A stretch of 64,000 bases of DNA, taken from NCBI GenBank assembly GCA_900755035.1, contig CAAEEZ010000007.1, positions 1 through 64,000 on the forward strand. Reading direction: 5' to 3'. The notes below the pieces were generated by a model. That model ran no database searches, was not told the DNA's origin, and saw only the letters and a program-made list of their open reading frames with translations. Positions 20,932-28,312 of the stretch are shown piece after piece; positions within the stretch are counted from its first letter, which is position 1, and each line of letters opens with the position of its first letter. This stretch comes from Clostridia bacterium (GTDB lineage: Bacteria > Bacillota > Clostridia > Christensenellales > CAAEEZ01). The position numbers and the translations under genes are program-made.

Positions 20932-21375
20932 CTATTTAATTCCCATAACGTATTTATCCATAATAAGATTAGTCGCTTTATCCAAAAGTTCCACCGCTTT
21001 TTGATAAAAACTATAATCCTTTCCAAACGGATCGACAATTTCCTCGCCAATCATATCTTTTAGACAAATCGCCTTTTTTACGTCGTTGTAGTTATTAACT
21101 ATATTCTTTTGTCTTTCGGACATAGTAAATATAAGGTCGCTATTTATAACGCTTTCTTTCGTTATAATAGTTGCCGTATGGCTAGCGTTCTCTATACCTA
21201 TTTCTTTTAATGCTTCAACGGTGAGTGGCGTAAGTGGTTCTCCGTCTAAAACGTTCACCCCGCACGACGACACTTCAACGTCCTGTACGTTTGCCTTTTT
21301 TAGTTTGTCCTTTAACAGAAACTCCGCAATAGGCGACCTACACGTATTGCCCGTACATACGAATAATATTTTCAT
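20932..21375 (-). CDS. ywlE: Protein-arginine phosphatase YwlE-like (low-molecular-weight phosphatase family)
   Basis: This 147-residue protein opens with the P-loop C7-T-G-N-T11-C-R13-S14 and has the general acid Asp115 in VDPFGKD. In this family Thr at position 11 (instead of Ile) marks arginine phosphatases such as B. subtilis YwlE, which reverse McsB arginine phosphorylation; tyrosine phosphatases have CLGNICR. The activity assignment rests on that residue and on gene context: it overlaps sua5 by 4 nt and precedes rpiB, as in Bacillus. McsB itself is not in the window. Confidence 0.88.
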   Translation of the reverse strand: MKILFVCTGNTCRSPIAEFLLKDKLKKANVQDVEVSSCGVNVLDGEPLTPLTVEALKEIGIENASHTATIITKESVINSDLIFTMSERQKNIVNNYNDVKKAICLKDMIGEEIVDPFGKDYSFYQKAVELLDKATNLIMDKYVMGIK

Positions 21376-22352
21376 TTCTCGTTTTTAGTGGCTTTCAGCA
21401 GTCTATTCATTACCGAACGGCTCACTCCCTCGTCTTCTAGTTTTTCTACTATTACGTAGTCGTAATTTTCCTCTGCTTTATGCAAAGCGTCGTACACGTT
21501 TCTTGCGTATTCTTCGCCCGTATTTCCTATATTTATTAAGTTAAGCAAAAAATATTCCACGTGATTTTTGCCTATAATAACGGGTCGTTTGCCTTCTTTT
21601 ACCACCCTTTTATACTCCAAAATCACTTCGCTAACGTCGTCCTTCATCACTGCTGGTACTTTTGGAGCATAGTGCTTATACTTCATACCGGGAGCAAGCG
21701 CAACTTCTACGTTTTTACTCTTATACACGGCTACTTCGCTTAGCACTTCTTTCAGCATTTCTTCGGTGATTGCACCGGGGCGCAAAATAGTCGGCGTATC
21801 CATAGTTAAGTCCAAAATGGTGGACTCGATACCCACCTCGCAACTGCCACCGTCTATTATTAGCGGTATTTTGCCGTTAAGGTCGTCGAAAACGTGTTTT
21901 GCCGTGGTAGGACTGATATGCTTTGAAGAATTTGCGCTAGGCGCAGCCATAAACACACCCGATTTTTCCACTATTTTTCTTGCAATTTCATTTGACGGCA
22001 TACGCACGCCCACCGTATCTCTACCCGCCGTAACCACGGGACTTACTTTGTCGCTTTTTTTCAGTATTATAGTTAGTGGCCCTGGCAAAAATTTATTTGC
22101 AAGCGTGTAAAACACGTCGGGAATTTCCCTTGCCACTTCTTTTACGTCCTCTATTTTTGCAATATGCACGATAAGTGGATTGTCCTGTGGTCTGCCTTTT
22201 GCTAAAAATATCTTTTCCACAGCATCAGCATTAGTACAATCAGCGCCAAGCCCGTACACCGTTTCGGTAGGGAAAGCAACCACTTCGCCGTCCTTTAACA
22301 ACTTAACGGCATAGTCCAAACCTTCGTCTATTTTAAGTACTTTCGTTTCCAT
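21372..22352 (-). CDS. tsaC: Threonylcarbamoyl-AMP synthase (Sua5 type)
   Basis: Sua5 makes threonylcarbamoyl-AMP from threonine, bicarbonate and ATP, the first step of the t6A37 tRNA modification. The 326-residue protein has the YrdC domain (about 1-200: AFPTETVYGLGADCTNADAV, KGRPQDNPLIVHI, SANSSKHISPTTA, GGSCEVGIESTILD) followed by the linker PGMKYKHYAP and a C-terminal Sua5 domain, so it is the two-domain form. The final residues overlap ywlE. GAGGT lies near the start. Confidence 0.94.
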   Translation of the reverse strand: METKVLKIDEGLDYAVKLLKDGEVVAFPTETVYGLGADCTNADAVEKIFLAKGRPQDNPLIVHIAKIEDVKEVAREIPDVFYTLANKFLPGPLTIILKKSDKVSPVVTAGRDTVGVRMPSNEIARKIVEKSGVFMAAPSANSSKHISPTTAKHVFDDLNGKIPLIIDGGSCEVGIESTILDLTMDTPTILRPGAITEEMLKEVLSEVAVYKSKNVEVALAPGMKYKHYAPKVPAVMKDDVSEVILEYKRVVKEGKRPVIIGKNHVEYFLLNLINIGNTGEEYARNVYDALHKAEENYDYVIVEKLEDEGVSRSVMNRLLKATKNEK

Positions 22353-22388
22353 ATTTACCTCTTTTGTAATATTGTAGCACTTTTTTTA

Positions 22389-23114
22389 TTATATACAAAA
22401 TATTATTAGTAATCCCGTCAAAATTCCCACGCTTATCCCGTAAACGTCGTTCTTTTTGTTAGCGTAACACTCTCTAAACAATTCGTTTATAGCAACGTAA
22501 AGCATAGCCCCCGACGAAAATGCAATACTGCCTGCAATAAACGCCTCGCTTACCCCGCCTAGATAATAACTTATCACACCGCCTATCACGGTAGGTAGCC
22601 CCGATAAAAAACAGGTAAACAGTATTTTAGTTGGTTTTGCTTTGCCAAGTGCCATTGGTAGTGCTATTGCCATACCTTCGGGAATATTGTGTAGCGCAAT
22701 CATAATTACGTAGCCAATAGACAAACTCGCCACGCTACTTGCACCGATTATCATACCTTCGGGGAAGTTATGCACGGCAATAGACGTAATAACTATCATA
22801 GCGGTTAATTTGTCGTTATTTACGGCAAATGTTTTTAATATCTCGGTTCTTTTTTCTTTTTTATTTACCGCTATATCCACTATTTGCACCACTAAATACC
22901 CTGCAATCATCAGCAATAATGCAAAGACTACGTTGCTTTTTTTAATGGCTTCGACGACTAAGTCGCTAAGCACCATAGCAGTCATTACGCCACCAGCAAA
23001 ACCATACAAAAGCCCTACGGATATATTTTTCTTTTTAAGCGCTATGCCAAGTACTCCCCCAAGCATAGTACCAACGACTCCCGCCAAAAATACGGCGAGC
23101 AAAACATTTAGCAT
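22389..23114 (-). CDS. ZIP-family divalent metal transporter
   Basis: This 241-residue protein has about eight membrane helices. The two metal-site motifs HNFPEG (115-120) and HNIPEG (142-147) on helices 4 and 5 are those of ZIP importers (ZupT-like), and a His/Glu-bearing segment INELFREC follows. The cytoplasmic loop after helix 3 is short and lacks the His-rich stretch of zinc-specific members. It probably imports Zn2+, Fe2+ or Mn2+. It starts one base pair from the end of thpR and ends 36 nt before sua5, so it belongs to the same transcription unit. Confidence 0.88.
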   Translation of the reverse strand: MLNVLLAVFLAGVVGTMLGGVLGIALKKKNISVGLLYGFAGGVMTAMVLSDLVVEAIKKSNVVFALLLMIAGYLVVQIVDIAVNKKEKRTEILKTFAVNNDKLTAMIVITSIAVHNFPEGMIIGASSVASLSIGYVIMIALHNIPEGMAIALPMALGKAKPTKILFTCFLSGLPTVIGGVISYYLGGVSEAFIAGSIAFSSGAMLYVAINELFRECYANKKNDVYGISVGILTGLLIIFCI

Positions 23115-23629
23115 TAGATTTCTTCCTTGTATATAGGCTGATAAACCAAGCCGTTTTCATCTCTAAAACTGTGAAACAGCGTGATATTATCGCAATTCAA
23201 TCTAATCTTATGCTCTAAGTTACGTAATAATTCGCCTTCGTACTCCGTTTTTCTAGCAAGCGTTACGTGTGGAGTAAAAAGTTCCTCTACTATAAATCCG
23301 TTTTTTTCAAGTTCGTTGTGCAATAGTTTATGCACTTTATCTAGTCCAAGGCAATCCCCCGTAAGCACGGTGATTTTGCCGTTTTTGAAAGTCGATAATA
23401 AATTAGCCGTAAAAACGCAAGGTTTTACGCTTCGTTTTACGGCTTTAATACAATTTATGATTTTTTCTATTTCGTTTTCCTTGACGTTACCTATAAATTG
23501 CAAGGTAACGTGATAATTGTTTTTATCAGTTAGGGAGCATTTTTTCGCTAGGCTTTCCACCTTTTTTGCTACTAAAAAGATTTCGTCCTTTTCTTCTTTT
23601 TTTAACTCTACTCCCAAAAAAACTCTCAT
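23114..23629 (-). CDS. thpR: RNA 2',3'-cyclic phosphodiesterase (2H family, ThpR)
   Basis: This 171-residue 2H phosphoesterase has the two catalytic HxTx motifs, H40-V-T-L43 and H121-V-T-L124, placed symmetrically in the two lobes. Such enzymes open 2',3'-cyclic phosphates on RNA ends and can join tRNA halves in vitro. The start directly abuts the stop of the upstream lipoprotein gene and the stop overlaps the ZIP gene start, indicating an operon. Confidence 0.88.
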   Translation of the reverse strand: MRVFLGVELKKEEKDEIFLVAKKVESLAKKCSLTDKNNYHVTLQFIGNVKENEIEKIINCIKAVKRSVKPCVFTANLLSTFKNGKITVLTGDCLGLDKVHKLLHNELEKNGFIVEELFTPHVTLARKTEYEGELLRNLEHKIRLNCDNITLFHSFRDENGLVYQPIYKEEI

Positions 23630-25636
23630 CTATTTTTTCTTTTCCTTTTTGCTAGGCTTATTGATAACTACTTCATTTTGTGGTTTATTCGATACGTTTT
23701 TTACTTTTAACACCACTAGCATTACTATGCTTGCAAGCGTGATTGAACTAATAATAACTACGGGAACGATTACGTCGTTTATAGTAGTAGCCCTAGGCAA
23801 TCCCCTAGTAGACGAAGTAAGCGTATAAATGATAGTTTTTCCGTCCTTTACTTTTCCGCATATAGTAACGTCGTCTAGATTAGGCTTATTTATTACAACG
23901 TCGGTAAAATCTTCATTGAAAAGTTTACTTCCACTTATAGTTTTTACGTTATACGTTCCGTCGGCGTTTTTGCATACGTACGCGCCCGTCTTAAATATCA
24001 GTTGATACCTTTTCGTCATAGTAAAGTCGTCTATCGGCGTAGCGTTAGCGTCTTTGTCAAGCTTATAAACTTTGTATATCTTTTTTGCGTTTTGCGGGTC
24101 AAACTCCTCGTCCGGTTTATCCTTGTTCGTCAACAATTCGCCGTTAGGCTTGTACCACTTGCCGTTTTGATTGTAAATATCGCTTAGCCTAATTTCAGGA
24201 TAATCCTCTAAGTGAATATTATACGCAAGCGCAACGCCGTCTATAAACGGAGCAATATAGTCGTACGTGAAATCTACTATCGTTCTGCCGTTTCTGTCGT
24301 ACGCACCAAACCTTGCGTTATAATAAAGCGTTTTGTTTGATTGTATTAACTTTTGGCAAACTAACGTGCCGTCGTTGTAGAATAGGTTTTTGTAAGTAGC
24401 GTCGGTTTTTTCAAAAGCCGTACTTCCGTCGATATTTAATAGCCTAATATATCCCCACGAGTTGTTTGGCGAAAAACCTTTGCCGTCTATAAACAGCATA
24501 TACAGTGGGCTAAATCCCGAAAGTCTATCTTGGTTTAGCTGAAAATCTTTACCAACCCTACCCGTTAGCGACGTTACTATCTCGTTATTTTGGTCAAGAA
24601 TATATTGGTCGCTATACGCCGTTTTCGTATTTGGATCTACGGTTATACCACTTTGCACTAGTTTATAGCCTTTTTTTAGTACGTCGTTAATAGAAACTAC
24701 AAGGTCGCCGTACTCGTTAGTTAATTGCTCGTTTTCGTCGAACAATATACTCATAAAATAAGTATTGCTTTTGGAACTTTTTTCAATCTTTTCGGTATTT
24801 GCATTGTATATAATTGCTTCGCCGTTATAATTTTTACCGTTTAGCGTATATTGATATTCCGTTCCCGATGACACAGTTTGATTAAATATATAAAATCTTC
24901 CACCACCTAGGTAACTAGGATATAGCGACGAACCTTCAAATATTGCGTTTTTTTCCGGATTAGTAATTGATTCGGTGTTATCGTCCATAACGCTTGGTAA
25001 TTTGTATATTTCTACCTTACTTACGCTAGAAACCGAACTAGCATTTGTAGCAACCACGTAATTATCATATAAATACAAATTGCCATTTAAGTTATATATT
25101 TGCGTTAAATAGCCGTTTTGACCATAAAACTCCACTACCTTATTGTTTTTGTATGCAAAATAATTGCCATCGTTACTAAAAGTTACTACGTTATCAATTT
25201 GCGTTGTATTTTTCTTAAATTGGATTCCCTTTTGGCTATCACATGCAAGAACTTGTACGTTTGAAGAAGAGCTCTCTTTGTAAAATATAAACTTGTCCGT
25301 CTTTTTAATTTCCTTAAATAGAGTTTCCTTATCGCCGTTTACACCGCCGATAACCCACGTTTGATTTTTGTAGTCGTATACTGCGTATACCGTATCGCCA
25401 TTGACGATTTTCTTTACGACTACCCAAGGTTTTCCTGAGAAAAACGGATTTGAAACTGCGTTATACGCAACGTCGTACCCTGCTGGAATTTCACCCTCTC
25501 TATTTGCTCCGTCAAACTCGGTTAAAGTAGCGTGATTTACGTATACGTCGCTAAGCCTTACGGTGCTTGCGCAACCCGTAAACGCCACCCCGATAGCAAC
25601 TATTAAACACACCAAAAGCAATATTTTCTTTTTCAT
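23630..25636 (-). CDS. Large lipoprotein with WG-like repeats and a C-terminal membrane helix
   Basis: This 668-residue surface protein has signal residues 1-21 with lipobox FTGC and Cys22. The long middle part is beta-strand-rich with six-to-eight-bladed-propeller-like segments (for example WVIGGVNGDKETLFKEIKK; NDGNYFAYKNNKVVEFYGQNG) and one unit resembling a WG repeat (GAYDRNGRTIVDFTYDYIAPFIDGVA). A membrane helix (about 625-648, VIISSITLASIVMLVVLKV) near the end is followed by a lysine-rich tail, so the protein appears anchored at both ends. The start is the ATG 5 nt after GAGGA; an upstream extension of 16 codons precedes the ribosome site. Function unknown, perhaps an envelope sensor. 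Confidence 0.7.
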   Translation of the reverse strand: MKKKILLLVCLIVAIGVAFTGCASTVRLSDVYVNHATLTEFDGANREGEIPAGYDVAYNAVSNPFFSGKPWVVVKKIVNGDTVYAVYDYKNQTWVIGGVNGDKETLFKEIKKTDKFIFYKESSSSNVQVLACDSQKGIQFKKNTTQIDNVVTFSNDGNYFAYKNNKVVEFYGQNGYLTQIYNLNGNLYLYDNYVVATNASSVSSVSKVEIYKLPSVMDDNTESITNPEKNAIFEGSSLYPSYLGGGRFYIFNQTVSSGTEYQYTLNGKNYNGEAIIYNANTEKIEKSSKSNTYFMSILFDENEQLTNEYGDLVVSINDVLKKGYKLVQSGITVDPNTKTAYSDQYILDQNNEIVTSLTGRVGKDFQLNQDRLSGFSPLYMLFIDGKGFSPNNSWGYIRLLNIDGSTAFEKTDATYKNLFYNDGTLVCQKLIQSNKTLYYNARFGAYDRNGRTIVDFTYDYIAPFIDGVALAYNIHLEDYPEIRLSDIYNQNGKWYKPNGELLTNKDKPDEEFDPQNAKKIYKVYKLDKDANATPIDDFTMTKRYQLIFKTGAYVCKNADGTYNVKTISGSKLFNEDFTDVVINKPNLDDVTICGKVKDGKTIIYTLTSSTRGLPRATTINDVIVPVVIISSITLASIVMLVVLKVKNVSNKPQNEVVINKPSKKEKKK

Positions 25637-25796
25637 ATTTCCTCGTAAAATTTGATTACTGTTAACAAAATTAAATTTTAACATAAATATATTATTATGT
25701 CAATATATAGTACTATTTCGACCTAATAGCAAAATGCAAAATAAATATTTCTAACGCTACTTGATAAATACCTACTAAACTGCAAAATAACGGCAT

Positions 25797-25820
25797 AAAA
25801 AAAAGGATTTTGCAATCCTT
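25797..25820 (-). terminator. Rho-independent terminator of the corA-type gene
   Basis: The minus strand reads AAGGATT-GCAA-AATCCTTTTTTTT, overlapping the beginning of the stop region. Confidence 0.8.
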
Positions 25821-25821
25821 C

Positions 25822-26790
25822 TTATTTTTTCTTAAATTTTTTCTTCTTAAACAGCAATATGCCCGCAACGACTGTGATTACTACGGATATTGCGGTAAGT
25901 ATCCAAAAACCTGCCGGATTATCTTGCCACGGCACAGGCGTATTCATACCCCACATAGAGTAAATCAACGTAGGTATTGCAAGTATAACCGTATATATCG
26001 TTAGTTTTTTCATCACGTTGTTTAGGTTGTTGTTTATAATGTTTGCAAATGCGTCGGTAGTGCTTTTCAAAATATCCGAGTAAATACGGCACATCTCCAT
26101 TGCTTGCCTATTCTCTATACCAACGTCCTCCCACAAGTCAAGGTCGTCCTCGTAGAAGTTTTTTGCCTCCACCCTTGCTAGTTTTTCAATAACGGCGTTG
26201 TTGCTACGAAGCGAGGTAGAGAAGTATACCAATGAATTTTCTAGGTCAAGTAATTGAACTAGGGAATCGTTATTCATAGTTTCGTACAAATCCGATTGTA
26301 TTCTTTGGCTGGCTTTATCTATTTGGCGTAGATATTGCAAGAATTTCGTACTTGCCCCGTACAAAAGTTGCAACAAAAATCTCGTCTTAAAATTAGTATC
26401 AAAACATTTTACCCTGCCCGTTGCAAAGTCGTTAAGAAGTACCGTTCTTTTTAAGCAAACGGTAACGATAGTACTAGCGTTGTACATAACGCCAAGCGGT
26501 ATGGAAATATAGGAATAGTAGTTTTCCTCTTCCTCTATCGTAGGGATATCGAACAACGTCAAAAGCCAATCTTCGTCCCTGTCGATACGAGCCATCTCCT
26601 CGTCGTCTAGTGCTGCCTTAATCATCTCTTCGGGCGTACCTATTTTTTCACAAACGAATTCTATCTCTTTATCAGTAGGGTTGGTCATATGTATCCATTT
26701 TCCCTTTGCATCAAAAGTCTCGTCAATCGTCTCTGGGTCGATAGACTTCAAAAATTTCGTTTGTGGGTCTGTGTAAAAGATTTGAAACAT
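25822..26790 (-). CDS. corA: CorA-family divalent cation (Mg2+/Co2+) transporter
   Basis: This 322-residue protein has a large cytoplasmic N-terminal domain (about 1-260, ending in the long stalk helix through FANIINNNLNNVMKKLT) and two C-terminal helices: helix 1 ends in the selectivity motif G281-M-N283 (YSMWGMN), followed by the short acidic loop PVPWQDNPAG, and helix 2 ends in a poly-Lys tail. It imports Mg2+ (or Co2+/Ni2+) as a pentamer. GGAGG lies 10 nt upstream of the ATG. The 140-nt leader has an extended -10 promoter, a 12-codon ORF with its own ribosome site and competing stems (separate entries). No M-box consensus is present. Confidence 0.92.
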   Translation of the reverse strand: MFQIFYTDPQTKFLKSIDPETIDETFDAKGKWIHMTNPTDKEIEFVCEKIGTPEEMIKAALDDEEMARIDRDEDWLLTLFDIPTIEEEENYYSYISIPLGVMYNASTIVTVCLKRTVLLNDFATGRVKCFDTNFKTRFLLQLLYGASTKFLQYLRQIDKASQRIQSDLYETMNNDSLVQLLDLENSLVYFSTSLRSNNAVIEKLARVEAKNFYEDDLDLWEDVGIENRQAMEMCRIYSDILKSTTDAFANIINNNLNNVMKKLTIYTVILAIPTLIYSMWGMNTPVPWQDNPAGFWILTAISVVITVVAGILLFKKKKFKKK

Positions 26791-26857
26791 CTCACTTACC
26801 TCCTCGTTATCATAACGTCTAGTAAGTAAGAAAAAACTAAAAACTAAAAACGTTATG
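26791..26857 (-). promoter_or_regulatory. Competing RNA stems in the corA leader
   Basis: Stem A pairs CAUAACGU (26857-26850) with ACGUUAUG (26818-26811). Stem B pairs CUUACUUAC (26830-26822) with GUAAGUGAG (26799-26791), which lies between the corA Shine-Dalgarno and its AUG, with an inner CGUUA-UGA-UAACG hairpin (26817-26805). Because the 5' half of B lies inside the loop of A and its 3' half lies outside, A and B exclude each other in a simple fold. B would hide the corA start, A would leave it open. The pairings are seen directly; the switch is inference. Confidence 0.5.
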
Positions 26858-26861
26858 AACC

Positions 26862-26900
26862 TTAGTTATTAAAATTGCAACTTAAAGGGTCTGCGTCCAT
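26862..26900 (-). CDS. Putative leader peptide MDADPLSCNFNN upstream of corA
   Basis: A 12-codon ORF with ATG at 26898-26900 and TAA at 26862-26864 follows a good ribosome site (GAGGT, 5 nt spacing) and starts about 22 nt after the predicted transcription start. It opens Met-Asp-Ala-Asp-Pro, an acidic/proline start of the kind known to destabilise ribosomes at low Mg2+ in enterobacterial mgtL (MEPDPTP...). The stop codon lies 4 nt before the 5' half of stem A, so a terminating ribosome would cover it. There is no independent proof of translation. Confidence 0.55.
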   Translation of the reverse strand: MDADPLSCNFNN

Positions 26901-26928
26901 TTTTACCTCATTGAAATTTAGTAAATAT

Positions 26929-26958
26929 ATTTTAGCATATTTGAAAAACGTATTGCAA
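26929..26958 (-). promoter_or_regulatory. Promoter of corA leader
   Basis: The minus strand has TTGCAA, 18 bp, then TAAAAT preceded by TGC (extended -10). Confidence 0.6.
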
Positions 26959-27028
26959 CCAAAAAACGCTTTATTTTCTAATTATAGCGTTTTTCCTACT
27001 AGTTAATGCCATTTTTTATTTTTTCGAA

Positions 27029-27054
27029 CAAAAAAAGGAGCGTTTCCGCTCCTT
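27029..27054 (-). terminator. Rho-independent terminator of the acidic-region membrane protein gene
   Basis: The minus strand reads AAGGAGCG-GAAA-CGCTCCTTTTTTTT. Confidence 0.9.
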
Positions 27055-27064
27055 AACTTACAAA

Positions 27065-28189
27065 TTATACGATTTGTCTTTTGATTTTTAGCGCGCATTC
27101 TTTCAGCCTTGCTTTTTCTACGCTGTTTTCACACCTGCTACTAGCCTCGATTAACATTTTTGCAAGCCCAATATACGTTGCTCTATTTGCTTTTTTGCTA
27201 ATTGCTACGTCTACTAGCGCCGATATCTTTTCTAATTTTTCCTTCGTTTCAGGTTTCATTTCTTCGTCGTCGTTAGTCGTATCGGCAGCAACTAAGGTTT
27301 CTTCGCTTTCCGTTGTCACCTCGTCCACAACTACGTTATCAGCTACGGGTTCAGCCATTTCTTCCACCGTTTCGATAGGCTCTATTTTAGTATCTTCCAC
27401 TACCTCGCTAACGGTATCTTCATTTTCAGGCTCTTTTTCGTCTATTACGACGTTCTCGCTAACTTCTTGGGTAGTTTCTACTCTCTCGGTATTTTCTACG
27501 ATAGTTTCTTCGCTAGTTTCAGCAACTTCGGCATAGTCCTCTACGTCAAAGTCTTGGTACAAGTTTACGTAAGCGTCTAGTCTTTCTTGCATTCTAAAAA
27601 AGTTTTCAACTGCGCCGTTATCTGCAAGTGAAAATACGCCGTTAATAATAAAGTCGCAAATAATTGCCGTTACTGCAAGTAAAGCAAGACCTGGAACTAT
27701 ACGAATAGGTTGGCTAAAATTATTGATATAGTGCAGATTGTAGCCAAGCGCCGCAAGAGCAATAAAGCCACTACCGTATCTAAACGCTAATATTCTACTA
27801 CGGCTAATACCCCTACCTACTCTATGCCTAGTTAAGCATTGAGCATAAGTAATATATTCGCTTGGGAATCCGTAGCCTTCGTTAAGGTATGCTTTCCAGC
27901 AGTTGCGCATACTTTTTACGCAATGCTTTCCAAAACATTTAACGGTGAAATACTCCACGTTTTCCTTGTTTATCTCTTTGTATTTTTTTATAAATCTATT
28001 GATTTTTCTACAATCCTTGCTAATCATAGTGGTGTAGCAAAAAGATTTAGAAATAAGCACTACTATCGCCCAAGCGATAATAAGCAAAAATGCTAGCGCA
28101 TAGATAACCGTATAATCCACTTCAATAAATTTGTGCATATTTGAATACACCATATTGTAGATGGATTTCAAAAAACTCTCAAAAGTCAT
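27065..28189 (-). CDS. Membrane protein with long acidic linker, unknown function
   Basis: This 374-residue protein has one membrane helix at about 28-46 (VIYALAFLLIIAWAIVVLI), a basic, Cys-containing cytoplasmic region (about 50-130), two further hydrophobic segments around 137-150 and 165-187, then a region of about 110 residues (210-320) dominated by Glu, Val, Thr and Asp (for example EETIVENTERVETTQEVSEN), and a C-terminal basic helical module (KISALVDVAISKKANRATYIGLAKMLIEASSR). The acidic region is probably disordered. The gene has its own promoter (TTGCAT-16-TATAAT) and terminator. I do not recognise the family. Confidence 0.7.
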   Translation of the reverse strand: MTFESFLKSIYNMVYSNMHKFIEVDYTVIYALAFLLIIAWAIVVLISKSFCYTTMISKDCRKINRFIKKYKEINKENVEYFTVKCFGKHCVKSMRNCWKAYLNEGYGFPSEYITYAQCLTRHRVGRGISRSRILAFRYGSGFIALAALGYNLHYINNFSQPIRIVPGLALLAVTAIICDFIINGVFSLADNGAVENFFRMQERLDAYVNLYQDFDVEDYAEVAETSEETIVENTERVETTQEVSENVVIDEKEPENEDTVSEVVEDTKIEPIETVEEMAEPVADNVVVDEVTTESEETLVAADTTNDDEEMKPETKEKLEKISALVDVAISKKANRATYIGLAKMLIEASSRCENSVEKARLKECALKIKRQIV

Positions 28190-28211
28190 AACTCCTCCAA
28201 CTATGTGTATT

Positions 28212-28239
28212 ATTATATCACAATAACGTTAAAATGCAA
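28212..28239 (-). promoter_or_regulatory. Promoter of the acidic-region membrane protein gene
   Basis: The minus strand has TTGCAT, a 16-bp spacer and TATAAT. Confidence 0.6.
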
Positions 28240-28312
28240 CAATAATATTCAAATAAATGCCTTTTATCGTGCTATTTCGCATTATTAACACGACTTTTAA
28301 CTATAAAGCGTA

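Noticed and set aside
26791..27000. M-box Mg2+ riboswitch upstream of corA
   Set aside because: The conserved M-box core is missing; the leader is also short. A leader peptide with alternative stems explains the region better.
27081..27536. 151-residue Ser/Thr/Val-rich plus-strand ORF
   Set aside because: It is the mirror image of the acidic Glu/Val/Thr region of the minus-strand gene and has no ribosome site.
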